64,000 nt of DNA, from contig NZ_VYKL01000007.1 of assembly GCF_008710145.1 (NCBI RefSeq), forward strand, positions 54,039 through 118,038, written 5' to 3'. The DNA is from Niallia endozanthoxylica. GTDB taxonomy: Bacteria; Bacillota; Bacilli; Bacillales; Cytobacillaceae. Under the pieces are notes generated by a model. That model had not been told where the DNA came from, did no database searches, and saw only the letters and a program-made list of their open reading frames with translations. The position numbers and the translations under genes were made by a program. Of the stretch, positions 1-7,920 are shown in pieces. Every line of letters starts with the position of its first letter. Position 1 is the stretch's first letter.

Positions 1-1
1 A

Positions 2-1411
2 AAAGAGCGTGCCGGCGGGGCGTTTGCGGCATTAATCGCTTTTATATTAATTAACCGCATTACTGGAGCGATTTTTGGTGTGAATGGCGCAATGTTAGGC
101 GACCCTGAAGCCACGGTTTCCTCCTTGTTTGGCAGTGAATTAGTTGTAAACGATTACTTTGTCTCTATCCTTGGTGCACCAGCCCTCAATATGGGTGTGT
201 TTGTCGGAATCATTTCCGGATTTCTAGGAGCCAATCTTTTTAACAAATACTATAATTTTGATAAACTTCCGCAATCTCTTGCCTTTTTTAACGGAAAAAG
301 ATTTGTTCCGTTTGTTGTGATTGCAGGTTCTGTTGTAACAGCACTTATTCTTTCATTCATTTGGCCATTTATTCAAGGGCTGTTAAATGATTTCGGTCGC
401 TGGATTGCTTCATCACGTGACACCGCTCCGGTTGTAGCTCCGTTTATCTTTGGATCATTAGAGCGCCTATTGCTGCCATTTGGGCTCCACCATATGCTGA
501 CGGTGCCAATGAACTATACTGAATTAGGCGGAACCTATACGATACTAACCGGTTCAAGTGCAGGGACAACGGTTGCCGGCCAAGACCCGCTCTGGCTTGC
601 CTGGATTGCTGATTTAAATAATTTACTGGCAGCAGGGGACACTGCAGGATATAACGCATTATTACAGGATGTCATTCCGGCTCGTTTTAAAGTTGGACAA
701 ATGATTCTTTCCTGTGCATCATTAATCGGGATTGAGCTTGCGATGTACCGCAATGTAGATAAAGATAAGCGTACGAAATACAAATCGATGTTCTTTTCTG
801 CTGGCTTAGCCGTTTTCTTAACAGGTGTAACAGAACCAATTGAATTTATGTTTATGTTTGTTGCACCGGTTCTTTATGTTGTGTATGCGATTATGACAGG
901 TCTGGCATTTGCGGTTGTGGATCTTGTTCATATTCGAATTCACTCTTTCGGTTTTATTGAGCTTTTAACACGAACACCGATGGTTTTGAAAGCGGGCTTA
1001 TGGCTGGATTTAGTGTATTTTGTTGTTGCCTGCTTACTATTCTTCGCGTTAAACTTTATGGTCGCTAATTTTATTATTAAAAAATTCAAATATGCGACTC
1101 CAGGACGGCTAGGAAATTATATTGAAGAAGAAGGAAGTCAACCTGGACAAGCAGTTTCAAATGATCAAGACGGTTCTCTAGCTAACGTGGTTATTGGTTT
1201 ATTAGGCGGAAAAGAGAATATTGAAGAAGTGGATGCGTGCATGACCCGCCTTCGTGTGACGATCAAAGATGTGAATCTAGTTGCTTCTGAACAAGAGTGG
1301 AAGTTAAATGGCGCATTGGGTTTAATTATTAAAGGGAAGGGTGTCCAAGCCATTTACGGTCCAAAGGCCGATGTATTAAAATCTGATATTCAAGACCGTA
1401 TCGGGGCGTAA
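2..1411 (+). CDS. PTS sugar transporter subunit IICB, glucose/maltose family (5' end outside window)
   Basis: The reading frame is open from base 2, so the true start lies upstream and the N-terminal part of IIC is missing. The product takes up and phosphorylates a hexose or glucoside across the membrane. The visible IIC part is hydrophobic with several membrane spans and carries the glucose-superfamily loop around PFGLHHMLTVP. A linker follows, then a C-terminal IIB domain of about 75 residues with the phospho-cysteine in DACMTRLRV. The next gene starts 3 nt after the stop, and a free-standing IIA (2223-2714) supplies the missing phosphocarrier. Substrate is not readable from sequence: domain order fits MalP/GlvC/PtsG relatives, and no phospho-glycosidase is visible in the window. 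Confidence 0.9.
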   Translation, partial: KERAGGAFAALIAFILINRITGAIFGVNGAMLGDPEATVSSLFGSELVVNDYFVSILGAPALNMGVFVGIISGFLGANLFNKYYNFDKLPQSLAFFNGKRFVPFVVIAGSVVTALILSFIWPFIQGLLNDFGRWIASSRDTAPVVAPFIFGSLERLLLPFGLHHMLTVPMNYTELGGTYTILTGSSAGTTVAGQDPLWLAWIADLNNLLAAGDTAGYNALLQDVIPARFKVGQMILSCASLIGIELAMYRNVDKDKRTKYKSMFFSAGLAVFLTGVTEPIEFMFMFVAPVLYVVYAIMTGLAFAVVDLVHIRIHSFGFIELLTRTPMVLKAGLWLDLVYFVVACLLFFALNFMVANFIIKKFKYATPGRLGNYIEEEGSQPGQAVSNDQDGSLANVVIGLLGGKENIEEVDACMTRLRVTIKDVNLVASEQEWKLNGALGLIIKGKGVQAIYGPKADVLKSDIQDRIGA

Positions 1412-1414
1412 GAC

Positions 1415-2203
1415 ATGAAATTATTAACCTTAAACTGCCACTCTTGGATAGAAGAAAATCAAATGGAAAAAATAAAGATTTTAGCGAAAACAATTAGAGA
1501 AAAATCATATGACGTCATTGCCCTTCAGGAAGTGAATCAGTCCATCGATGCCGAAAGTGTTGATGGATTGATTAAAAAGGATAACTTTGCTTTGGTTCTT
1601 CTGGAGGAATTACAGCAGCTTGGGGTCAAGAATTATCAAATGATATGGGATTATTCTCATATTGGATATGATATATATGAAGAAGGGGTTGCTCTTTTAA
1701 CGAAACATGGGATTGAAGAAAAGCACTCTTTCTTTGTCTCCGATTCAGAGGATACAAAGAACTGGAAAACGAGAAAAATCGCCGGTATCACCATTCGCTC
1801 TCAGCATGAGCTTCTGTCCTTTTATTCCTGCCATCTAGGCTGGTGGGAGGATGAACAGGAACCGTTCAAAGCGCAGCTGAACAGGTTAATTGAAATAGTA
1901 GGCAAAGACGAAAAGTATTTCCTCATGGGTGACTTTAATAACGCTGCCCATATCCGCGGTGAAGGGTATGATTTTGTGCTTAATAAAGGGCTCTATGATA
2001 CGCATTCATTAGCGCAAGAGAAGGATGATGGGATAACGGTGACAGGGAAGATTGCTGGTTGGGATGATAACAAGCAGGATTTACGTGTTGATTATATTTT
2101 TTCAAATGTTCCTGTTACTGTTTACAAATCCTCGGTTATTTTTAACGGAAAAAATCAACCGGTCATCTCGGATCATTTCGGTATAGAGCTAGTTTTAGAA
2201 TAG
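1415..2203 (+). CDS. endonuclease/exonuclease/phosphatase (EEP) family phosphoesterase in a PTS operon
   Basis: A 262-residue metal-dependent phosphoesterase of the DNase I/sphingomyelinase fold. Visible motifs are the N-terminal LLTLNCHSW, the metal-binding Glu in ALQEVNQ, the catalytic MGDFNNAAH (Asp and Asn) and the C-terminal SDHFGIEL with the active-site His. There is no signal peptide or membrane segment, so it should act in the cytosol. It sits between the IICB and IIA genes with a 3-nt gap upstream and 19 nt downstream, so it is co-transcribed with the PTS. The family cleaves phosphodiesters and phosphomonoesters of many substrates; a role on a sugar phosphate or phospho-glycoside delivered by this PTS is inference. 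Confidence 0.85.
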   Translation: MKLLTLNCHSWIEENQMEKIKILAKTIREKSYDVIALQEVNQSIDAESVDGLIKKDNFALVLLEELQQLGVKNYQMIWDYSHIGYDIYEEGVALLTKHGIEEKHSFFVSDSEDTKNWKTRKIAGITIRSQHELLSFYSCHLGWWEDEQEPFKAQLNRLIEIVGKDEKYFLMGDFNNAAHIRGEGYDFVLNKGLYDTHSLAQEKDDGITVTGKIAGWDDNKQDLRVDYIFSNVPVTVYKSSVIFNGKNQPVISDHFGIELVLE

Positions 2204-2222
2204 AAAAAGGGAGGAATATAAC

Positions 2223-2714
2223 ATGTTTAAATCATTATTTAAGAAAAATAAGGAACCGGAACAGGTTCAAGCTCCATTAACAGGAAAGATTGTTGCACTA
2301 GAGGAAGTGCCAGATCCAGTTTTTTCACAAAAAATGATGGGGGACGGAATCGCTATTATTCCTGCAGACAAGAAGGTTTATTCACCTGTTGATGGTGAAG
2401 TGGTCAATGTATTTCCGACGAAGCATGCTATCAGCCTACGCTCGAAAATGGGAGTGGAACTCTTGATTCATATGGGGTTGGAAACCGTTGAATTAAAGGG
2501 GGAAGGGTTTCAAATTTTGGTTCAAGATGGCACAAAGGTTTCCAAGGGAGAGCCGATTGCCGAATTTGATTTTGAAAAGGTTTCAAGTCTTGGAAAAGAA
2601 GTGATTACCCCTGTCATTCTATTAAATGGAGATCAATTTAAGATTGAAAATAAACAAACAGGTGCGTCCACGACGGGCGGAAAAGATATTATAATGGAAA
2701 TAGCAAAAGCTTAA
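2223..2714 (+). CDS. PTS glucose-type IIA component (Crr-like)
   Basis: A 163-residue single-domain EIIA of the glucose family. It passes phosphate from HPr to the IIB domain of the IICB encoded at the start of the window. Both active-site histidines are present, one in PTKHAISLRS and the phosphorylated one in LLIHMGLETV. The lysine-rich N-terminus (MFKSLFKKNKEP) resembles the amphipathic leader of free IIA proteins. It has a good ribosome binding site (GGGAGG) and follows the phosphoesterase gene by 19 nt. A second free IIA lies at 34121-34639 with a similar core, so cross-phosphorylation between the two PTS systems is possible. Confidence 0.93.
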   Translation: MFKSLFKKNKEPEQVQAPLTGKIVALEEVPDPVFSQKMMGDGIAIIPADKKVYSPVDGEVVNVFPTKHAISLRSKMGVELLIHMGLETVELKGEGFQILVQDGTKVSKGEPIAEFDFEKVSSLGKEVITPVILLNGDQFKIENKQTGASTTGGKDIIMEIAKA

Positions 2715-2739
2715 TGTTTTTTAAAGGGGGTGCAGGAAG

Positions 2740-3762
2740 GTGGCTATTACGATTAAGGATGTTGCGAAGGCCGCCAATGTCACGCCTTCAACTGTATCAA
2801 GGGTTATTGCCGATAATCCAAGAATTAGCAATAAAACAAAAAGAAAAGTACGTCAGGTCATGGAAGAGCTTGGGTACCAGCCCAATTATAAGGCACGTAA
2901 TTTAGCAAGCCGCACGACACAAACCATTGGTCTTGTCATGCCAAACTCTACTGATCAAGTATTCCAAAATCCATTTTTTCCTGAAGTCATTCGTGGTATT
3001 AGTAAAATGGCTCATATGACAGAATATGCAATTCAGTTTTCAACCGGTGAAACGGAAGAAGAGATTTATGACGGAGTGGTCCAAATGGTCCAAAGCGGCC
3101 GTGTTGATGGCGTCATTTTACTTTATTCCCGTATGAATGATAGAGTGAGAGCCTTTCTTGAAGAAAAGGCCTTTCCCTATACGATGATTGGGAAACCTTC
3201 CTATGACGTGGAGAAAATCTCTCATGTGGATAATGATAATTTTAGCGCGGCAAAGGAAGTAACGGAATACCTGCTGCAGCTTGGCCATACAAAAATTGGC
3301 TTTGTCGGCGGAAGTACGAGCTTAATGGTAACATTGGACCGGCAGCAGGGATATGAAACCGCGCTTAAGGAGGCCGGGATTCCAATCTGCGAGGAATATA
3401 TCGTCCACGAGGATTTTTTAATTGAAGGCGGTAAACAAGCGATTTCCGAATTATTATCATTGAAGGAAACACCAACGGCCTTAGTGGTTGTGGATGATCT
3501 CATGGCCTTCGGGATTATCAATACATTAGAGAAAATGGGTCTTCGCGTGCCGGATGATATATCCATTGTGGGCTTTAATAATCTGCTGCTATCTGAGATT
3601 TCTCAGCCCCCATTAACGACGGTAAATATTAATATTTTTGATTTAGGTTATCATGCCGCAAAAAACTTAATAGAAATCATTAATAACCCGGATGAACCTG
3701 CTAAGAGAATCATTGTGCCTTATCAAATGACCGTAAGGGGTTCTTGTAAAAAATTGATATAA
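2740..3762 (+). CDS. LacI/GalR family regulator of the PTS operon
   Basis: A 340-residue DNA-binding repressor. The N-terminal helix-turn-helix (TIKDVAKAANVTPSTVSRVI, residues 3-22) and hinge helix precede a periplasmic-binding-protein-like effector domain. The GTG start at 2740 is chosen because AAAGGGGGTG lies just upstream and because the helix-turn-helix begins at residue 3. It follows the IIA gene by 25 nt and closes the operon, so it most likely controls it in response to the transported sugar or its phosphate. It resembles MalR-type maltose regulators, but the effector cannot be assigned. Confidence 0.9.
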   Translation: MAITIKDVAKAANVTPSTVSRVIADNPRISNKTKRKVRQVMEELGYQPNYKARNLASRTTQTIGLVMPNSTDQVFQNPFFPEVIRGISKMAHMTEYAIQFSTGETEEEIYDGVVQMVQSGRVDGVILLYSRMNDRVRAFLEEKAFPYTMIGKPSYDVEKISHVDNDNFSAAKEVTEYLLQLGHTKIGFVGGSTSLMVTLDRQQGYETALKEAGIPICEEYIVHEDFLIEGGKQAISELLSLKETPTALVVVDDLMAFGIINTLEKMGLRVPDDISIVGFNNLLLSEISQPPLTTVNINIFDLGYHAAKNLIEIINNPDEPAKRIIVPYQMTVRGSCKKLI

Positions 3763-3768
3763 TGAAGT

Positions 3769-3790
3769 GCCGCCGCATCTTGTTGGCGGC
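3769..3790 (+). terminator. stem-loop after the LacI gene, weak terminator
   Basis: GCCGCC and GGCGGC form a 6-bp GC stem with a 10-nt loop directly after the regulator stop. No run of T follows, so termination here is uncertain. Confidence 0.4.
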
Positions 3791-3835
3791 TTGACCTATG
3801 TTTGGGCTGAGCGAAACAAAAGTGTGGTGCTCTAT

Positions 3836-3891
3836 GCCTGTGAGGGATGTGTTTAGCATGTTCTTCTTTTTTGAACACATACCCGACAGGC
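3836..3891 (+). other. long imperfect hairpin in the leader of the ROK kinase gene
   Basis: An 18-nt arm beginning GCCTGTGAGGG pairs with a later arm ending ACCCGACAGGC, with three mismatches and a 20-nt loop. It lies 60 bp before the ROK kinase start. No T-run follows, so it is not a standard terminator. It could be a leader RNA structure or a relic. Confidence 0.4.
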
Positions 3892-3950
3892 TATTCAGTA
3901 TTTTATTCATACAGTTATGATAAAAATATATAGAAAAAGAGGAATAGACG

Positions 3951-4913
3951 ATGGAAGAAAAATGGTTAGTTGGTGTTGATCTAGGCGGAACGACGATTAA
4001 GATGGCTTTTATCAGTCTTGCTGGCGATATACTTTACTCTTGGGAAATACCCACAGACAAAAGGGAAAATGGAAGTCATATTCCTGCAGCAATTGCAAGC
4101 TCGATTCATCAAAAGCTGTCTGAATATGAGGTAACAAAAGAGAGGTTAATTGGGGTTGGCATTGGAGCTCCTGGGCCGGTTAATGAGGCTGACGGATCTG
4201 TTGAGATCGGGGTTAATCTAGGGTGGAGGAACTTTCCGCTTCAGGAAATTCTCGAGCGTGAAACGTCCTTACCGGTAACTGTTGAAAATGATGCGAATGT
4301 GGCGGCACTCGGAGAAATGTGGAAGGGTGCCGGCAAAGGAGCTAAAAACCTGCTCTGTGTCACATTAGGTACGGGTGTTGGCGGTGGAATTATCGTCAAT
4401 GGAGAAATTGTTCACGGTGCAAATGGAGCCGGCGGTGAAATTGGTCATATCACCTCTGTTCCTGCCCACGGTGCCCCGTGTAATTGCGGGAAAACAGGCT
4501 GCTTAGAAACGATAGCCTCTGCAACAGGAATTGTTCGCTTGGCAGTAGAGAAGCTTTCATCTGGTCAGCCAAGTAAATTAAGAGAATTTGATGTGGTAAC
4601 GTCCAAACACGTTTTTGATGCAGCGAAACAAGGTGATGAGCTTGCTAACACTGTCATTGAACAGGTGGCCTATCATTTAGGCTTGGCGCTTTCCTATATA
4701 GCCAATGGCATAAATCCTGAAAAAATTGTCATCGGCGGCGGCGTATCAAAGGCAGGTGACACCTTGTTAGTCCCGCTAAAACGATATTTTACCTCATTTG
4801 CCTTTCCAAGAGTAGCTCAGGCGGCAGAAATTGTCCCAGCCACACTAGGCAATCAAGCAGGAGTAACTGGAGCAGCCTGGCTCGTTAAAGAAAAAATCCT
4901 TCCTAATCGATAA
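3951..4913 (+). CDS. ROK family sugar kinase (glucokinase-like)
   Basis: A 320-residue ATP-dependent hexose kinase. The N-terminal phosphate loop is VGVDLGGTTIKMA. The glucose-binding signature around VENDANVAALGEMWKGAG and the catalytic GxGVGGG segment follow. The zinc site is intact in CNCGKTGCLETIAS, as in B. subtilis GlcK. It lies 188 bp after the PTS operon in the same direction, with its own ribosome binding site (AGAGGAATAG), so it may be transcribed separately. In B. subtilis glcK sits in a different neighbourhood, so this may be a second kinase that phosphorylates glucose released from glucosides imported here. Substrate is inferred. Confidence 0.88.
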   Translation: MEEKWLVGVDLGGTTIKMAFISLAGDILYSWEIPTDKRENGSHIPAAIASSIHQKLSEYEVTKERLIGVGIGAPGPVNEADGSVEIGVNLGWRNFPLQEILERETSLPVTVENDANVAALGEMWKGAGKGAKNLLCVTLGTGVGGGIIVNGEIVHGANGAGGEIGHITSVPAHGAPCNCGKTGCLETIASATGIVRLAVEKLSSGQPSKLREFDVVTSKHVFDAAKQGDELANTVIEQVAYHLGLALSYIANGINPEKIVIGGGVSKAGDTLLVPLKRYFTSFAFPRVAQAAEIVPATLGNQAGVTGAAWLVKEKILPNR

Positions 4914-4941
4914 TTTCCTGAACAGAGAAAGGATGCAAGGC

Positions 4942-4973
4942 GGCGATTCTATGAGAGTCGCCCTTTTATTTTT
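4942..4973 (+). terminator. rho-independent terminator after the ROK kinase
   Basis: GGCGATTCT pairs with AGAGTCGCC (one G-T wobble) over a 3-nt loop and is followed by CTTTTATTTTT. Confidence 0.85.
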
Positions 4974-5093
4974 CTCATAATGATAAGAAGGGAATCATAA
5001 GAATTTTATAAGAATTTGAATAGATTTGGAAGGAATTCATAGAGAGCTGCAGAAATACAGAGGGACATAAAGGTTTTGCTTTGGGGGAATGGT

Positions 5094-5582
5094 ATGTCGT
5101 TGTTCACGTTATGGATGATTGTGATTAATACTACCTTTTGGTTAGTCTGCTGCTTTGGGACTGCTTGGGTTGTCCACAAACTGCTGCCAAGTTCAATATA
5201 TGAGAAAATGAAATGGCTTTTTAAGGAGCGTTCATTTGAAAAGAGCTTCTATCGTATGATACATCTTGTCAAATGGAAGGATAAGCTCCCAGAATGGGGA
5301 AAGGTATGGAGTTTCGAAAAAAATCATTTAAAACAAGAGCTAAGTTTAGAATATGTGAATCGATTTATCCTTGAAACTTACCGAGCTGAAATCGGTCATA
5401 TTGGAATGGCGGTACTTGGATTTGCATGTGTCCTAGTTAATCCGCGTGACTCTGCTCAAATGGCTATGATCTGTTCAATTGTGAATGTGGTTGTTCAAAT
5501 TCCATTTTGCTTAATTCAACGGTTTAACAGACCAAGACTTGTTCGTTTGAAGGCAAGATTAGAAGATCGGAACCATCTCTAA
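5094..5582 (+). CDS. CrtO-like glycosyl-4,4'-diaponeurosporenoate acyltransferase family protein
   Basis: A 162-residue protein with a hydrophobic N-terminal segment (residues 5-30), a basic central part with FKERSFEKSFYRMI and VKWKDKLPEWG, and a hydrophobic C-terminal stretch. This layout and the FERSFYR/WKDKLP motifs recall CrtO, which acylates the sugar of staphyloxanthin-type carotenoids. The ATG at 5094 is preferred over a TTG at 5076 because TTGGGGGAAT sits 6-10 nt upstream of it. No carotenoid genes are in the window, so the substrate could be another glycolipid. Assignment is from remembered family motifs, not a search. Confidence 0.6.
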   Translation: MSLFTLWMIVINTTFWLVCCFGTAWVVHKLLPSSIYEKMKWLFKERSFEKSFYRMIHLVKWKDKLPEWGKVWSFEKNHLKQELSLEYVNRFILETYRAEIGHIGMAVLGFACVLVNPRDSAQMAMICSIVNVVVQIPFCLIQRFNRPRLVRLKARLEDRNHL

Positions 5583-5624
5583 TTGCTTTCTGCTATGATA
5601 AAAGTAAATATTCATTAACCAATC

Positions 5625-5676
5625 AAAACCACCTGTACTCTTAATCAAACGTTTGTTTAAGAGTGCAGGTGGTTTT
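5625..5676. terminator. strong bidirectional terminator between the CrtO-like gene and proC
   Basis: AAAACCACCTG and CAGGTGGTTTT form the outer stem, extended inward by ACTCTTAA/TTAAGAGT with one mismatch between. The T-run lies on both strands, so it serves the two convergent genes. Confidence 0.9.
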
Positions 5677-5718
5677 GATATCACGCGAAAAAGAAGCAGG
5701 GGAATGGCCCTCTGCTTC

Positions 5719-6519
5719 TTACAATGTTCTGCTTTTTTCTGTAGCTGCCACAACAGCATTCATAACGGCTGCACGGAAGCGGTCATTTTCTAGGCTCTTG
5801 ACACCGGCAATGGTTGTTCCACCTGGAGAGGAAACCATGTCTTTCAATTCGCCTGGATGTTTGCCTGTTTCTAGCACCACTTTAGCAGAGCCAAGCACGG
5901 TTTGCGCAGCAAATTTGTAAGCGCTGGATCTTGACATTCCTTCGGCAACTGCTCCGTCAGCCAATGCTTCAATAAACATATAAACAAATGCTGGACCAGA
6001 TCCGCTTAAGCCTGTCACAACATCCATCAAGTAGTCACCGACGATTTCTGCTTCGCCGAAGCTGTTGAAAATCGCTAACAGTTCCTGTTGCTCTTCCTTC
6101 GTCACAAATGAATTGCAAGAAAGGGCAGACATGCCTTCACCCACTAATGCCGGTGTATTCGGCATTACACGCACAATTTTTGTCTTTTCCGGTACATGAG
6201 CGCTTAACCTCTCAAGCGTAACGCCAGCTGCGATTGATACAAGGATCTTATCCTCTGAAAGGACCTCTTTTATGGTAGTAAGGACGTCAGCAATCATATT
6301 TGGCTTAACCGCCAAAATCACGATATCCGCTTTTTGCACAACTTCCTTTTCACTGGCAGCAGTATTGACACCTAATTCTGTTTGCACAGCATCTAATGAA
6401 GGAGGATACACATCATAAACGACGATTTCCCGCGGTGAAGCAATGCCCGCCTTAAGAATTCCATTCATCATAGCCTTTCCCATATTTCCTGCTCCAACAA
6501 ATCCAATTGTCTTACTCAT
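5719..6519 (-). CDS. proC: pyrroline-5-carboxylate reductase
   Basis: A 266-residue enzyme that catalyses the last step of proline synthesis, the NAD(P)H-dependent reduction of 1-pyrroline-5-carboxylate. The Rossmann motif is IGFVGAGNMGKAM at the N-terminus. The family signatures VRVMPNTPALVGEG and the C-terminal LKDMVSSPGGTTIAGVKSLE are complete. The ATG at 6519 is favoured over GTG at 6525 because AGG lies 7 nt upstream of it. The gene stands alone, without proA/proB. Length is normal for the family. Confidence 0.95.
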   Translation of the reverse strand: MSKTIGFVGAGNMGKAMMNGILKAGIASPREIVVYDVYPPSLDAVQTELGVNTAASEKEVVQKADIVILAVKPNMIADVLTTIKEVLSEDKILVSIAAGVTLERLSAHVPEKTKIVRVMPNTPALVGEGMSALSCNSFVTKEEQQELLAIFNSFGEAEIVGDYLMDVVTGLSGSGPAFVYMFIEALADGAVAEGMSRSSAYKFAAQTVLGSAKVVLETGKHPGELKDMVSSPGGTTIAGVKSLENDRFRAAVMNAVVAATEKSRTL

Positions 6520-6525
6520 GTTCAC

Positions 6526-6854
6526 ACCTGTCTTTCTTTAAATAAAAATATACCTTTTTATTAATATAACCTTTTCTAACTGTCGAATATAGAATTTTTT
6601 GTATGATTCTTTTCGAAAGTATTTGAACAAGGTCATTATTTTTTCTGAGTGTTCAATGATTACCAATAGATTTTTTGCCAGAAAAATGGTTAAATAGTAC
6701 TAAGAAATAAAAATGTTCATAATCGCGCAATAGGTAACCGTTTGTTCACAAAAAATTTTGAATTTAATAGGTTGCTATATGTGAGTAAAGTCACTGTTTT
6801 ATCGAGTGATTTATAATAAAATTTTACTATATTCTGAAAAAGGGGGTCATTGTT
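6526..6854. other. divergent promoter region between proC and the Spo0E-like gene
   Basis: This 329-bp AT-rich stretch holds no open frame of note. It contains a TGTCGAA heptamer at 6581-6587, identical to the Spo0A box core. Such a heptamer is expected by chance several times per 64 kb, so it is only suggestive. No riboswitch or T-box was recognised. Confidence 0.4.
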
Positions 6855-7040
6855 ATGTTTTTTAGATTTAATTATGATGAGAAGAATGACCTATTAAATA
6901 TTATTGCAACTGTACGTGAAGAAATGATCCGAACTGGTATGAAAGAAGGACTTACCAGCACGAATACGATAACCTTAAGTCAGCGGCTTGATGAATATAT
7001 TGCAAAATATCAAGCAATTTTGATAAGAGAACTAGCATGA
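6855..7040 (+). CDS. Spo0E-family aspartyl-phosphate phosphatase
   Basis: A 61-residue protein with the Spo0E signature SQRLDEYIAKYQ (SQxLD core) at residues 43-54, preceded by a first helix with KNDLLNIIATVREEM. Family members dephosphorylate Spo0A-P or related response regulators and delay sporulation. Length fits YnzD/YisI-type small members rather than full Spo0E. A strong ribosome binding site (AAAGGGGGTC) precedes the ATG. It is monocistronic; an imperfect stem-loop with CTTCCCTTTTTT ends at about 7127. Confidence 0.85.
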   Translation: MFFRFNYDEKNDLLNIIATVREEMIRTGMKEGLTSTNTITLSQRLDEYIAKYQAILIRELA

Positions 7041-7222
7041 AGACAGAGGAAGAATCTTTTTTTCGGAATCTAAGCAGAGGGGAGGTTTGATTGCTTCTAT
7101 ATGAAGTAATGGAATCTTCCCTTTTTTATTTGCTTTCTAGGAGGCTATTTGAATAAGTGATTCCACCATTTTGAATATTTAGTGTAAAATAGGAAACTAG
7201 AATGTATATACATACTTATATA

Positions 7223-7279
7223 CATTTCTCACGGACGAGTCAAAAATTTGACCTATCAACATGATTCGTTAACATAGCC
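7223..7279 (+). repeat. dispersed 57-bp hairpin repeat, copy 1
   Basis: Runs from CATTTCTCACGGACGAGTC to the end motif ACATGATTCGTTAACATAGCC (final 20 bases shared). It matches copies at 27776-27830 and, inverted, 57025-57081. The hairpin arms here are degenerate (GACGAGTCA versus TGACCTATC). It lies 28 bp upstream of the TetR gene, in its promoter area. Confidence 0.8.
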
Positions 7280-7307
7280 AAAGACATAGAAGGGAGAGAG
7301 GTTTTCC

Positions 7308-7850
7308 ATGACAGAGTCAAAAACAGACCCCCGTTATCTTCGTACGCGTAAGTTAATTATGGATTCCTTTATTGAACTTTCTAGTAGAAAGGATTTTAAA
7401 GATATTACTATCAAAGATATCACGGCGGAAGCCACAATAAACCGTGCGACGTTTTACTATCATTTTGAAGATAAATATGATTTATTGGAAAACGCGTTAT
7501 CTGAGGTTCTTTTAATTAATTTAAAGAGTGAAATGGTAGAAAGTGAACTGAATGAAGAGAATATTGTCAGCATGTTCCTAGCCGTTACCAACTTTCAAAA
7601 ATCCCTGTCCAACCGCTGTCACCGCGGCTACGAAGAGACCATTGGAGTCATCATTAAAGAACAACTCGAGGTAATCTTCTACAAAATGCTGCTCAAACAA
7701 CACCATTCAGACCAGAATGAAGCCCTCAGAATTACTGCTGTCATCTTAAGCTCCGGCCTATATGGCGCCTCCCAAGACTGGCTTCGTAATAGCAGCGATA
7801 TTGCACCAGAAGATTATATCCGAATGGCCATCCCTTATATATTGCAGTAA
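7308..7850 (+). CDS. TetR/AcrR family transcriptional regulator
   Basis: A 180-residue regulator. The N-terminal helix-turn-helix spans about residues 12-58, with ITIKDITAEATINRATFYYHF as the typical recognition segment, followed by the KYDLLENAL linker. The C-terminal ligand domain is divergent. It has a clear ribosome binding site (GGGAGAGAG). It is convergent with an aldo/keto reductase gene and shares a terminator with it; no efflux pump or other obvious target gene lies next to it, so its regulon is unknown. Confidence 0.9.
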   Translation: MTESKTDPRYLRTRKLIMDSFIELSSRKDFKDITIKDITAEATINRATFYYHFEDKYDLLENALSEVLLINLKSEMVESELNEENIVSMFLAVTNFQKSLSNRCHRGYEETIGVIIKEQLEVIFYKMLLKQHHSDQNEALRITAVILSSGLYGASQDWLRNSSDIAPEDYIRMAIPYILQ

Positions 7851-7872
7851 TAGTAATAGAGTAATTTTATAA

Positions 7873-7906
7873 AAAGAGCGCACTATTCCTATAGAGAGTG
7901 CGCTTT
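7873..7906. terminator. bidirectional terminator between TetR and aldo/keto reductase genes
   Basis: AAAGAGCGCACT and AGAGTGCGCTTT form a stem of about 12 bp with a 10-nt loop; T-runs occur on both strands. Confidence 0.85.
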
Positions 7907-7920
7907 GTTATGATTCTAGA

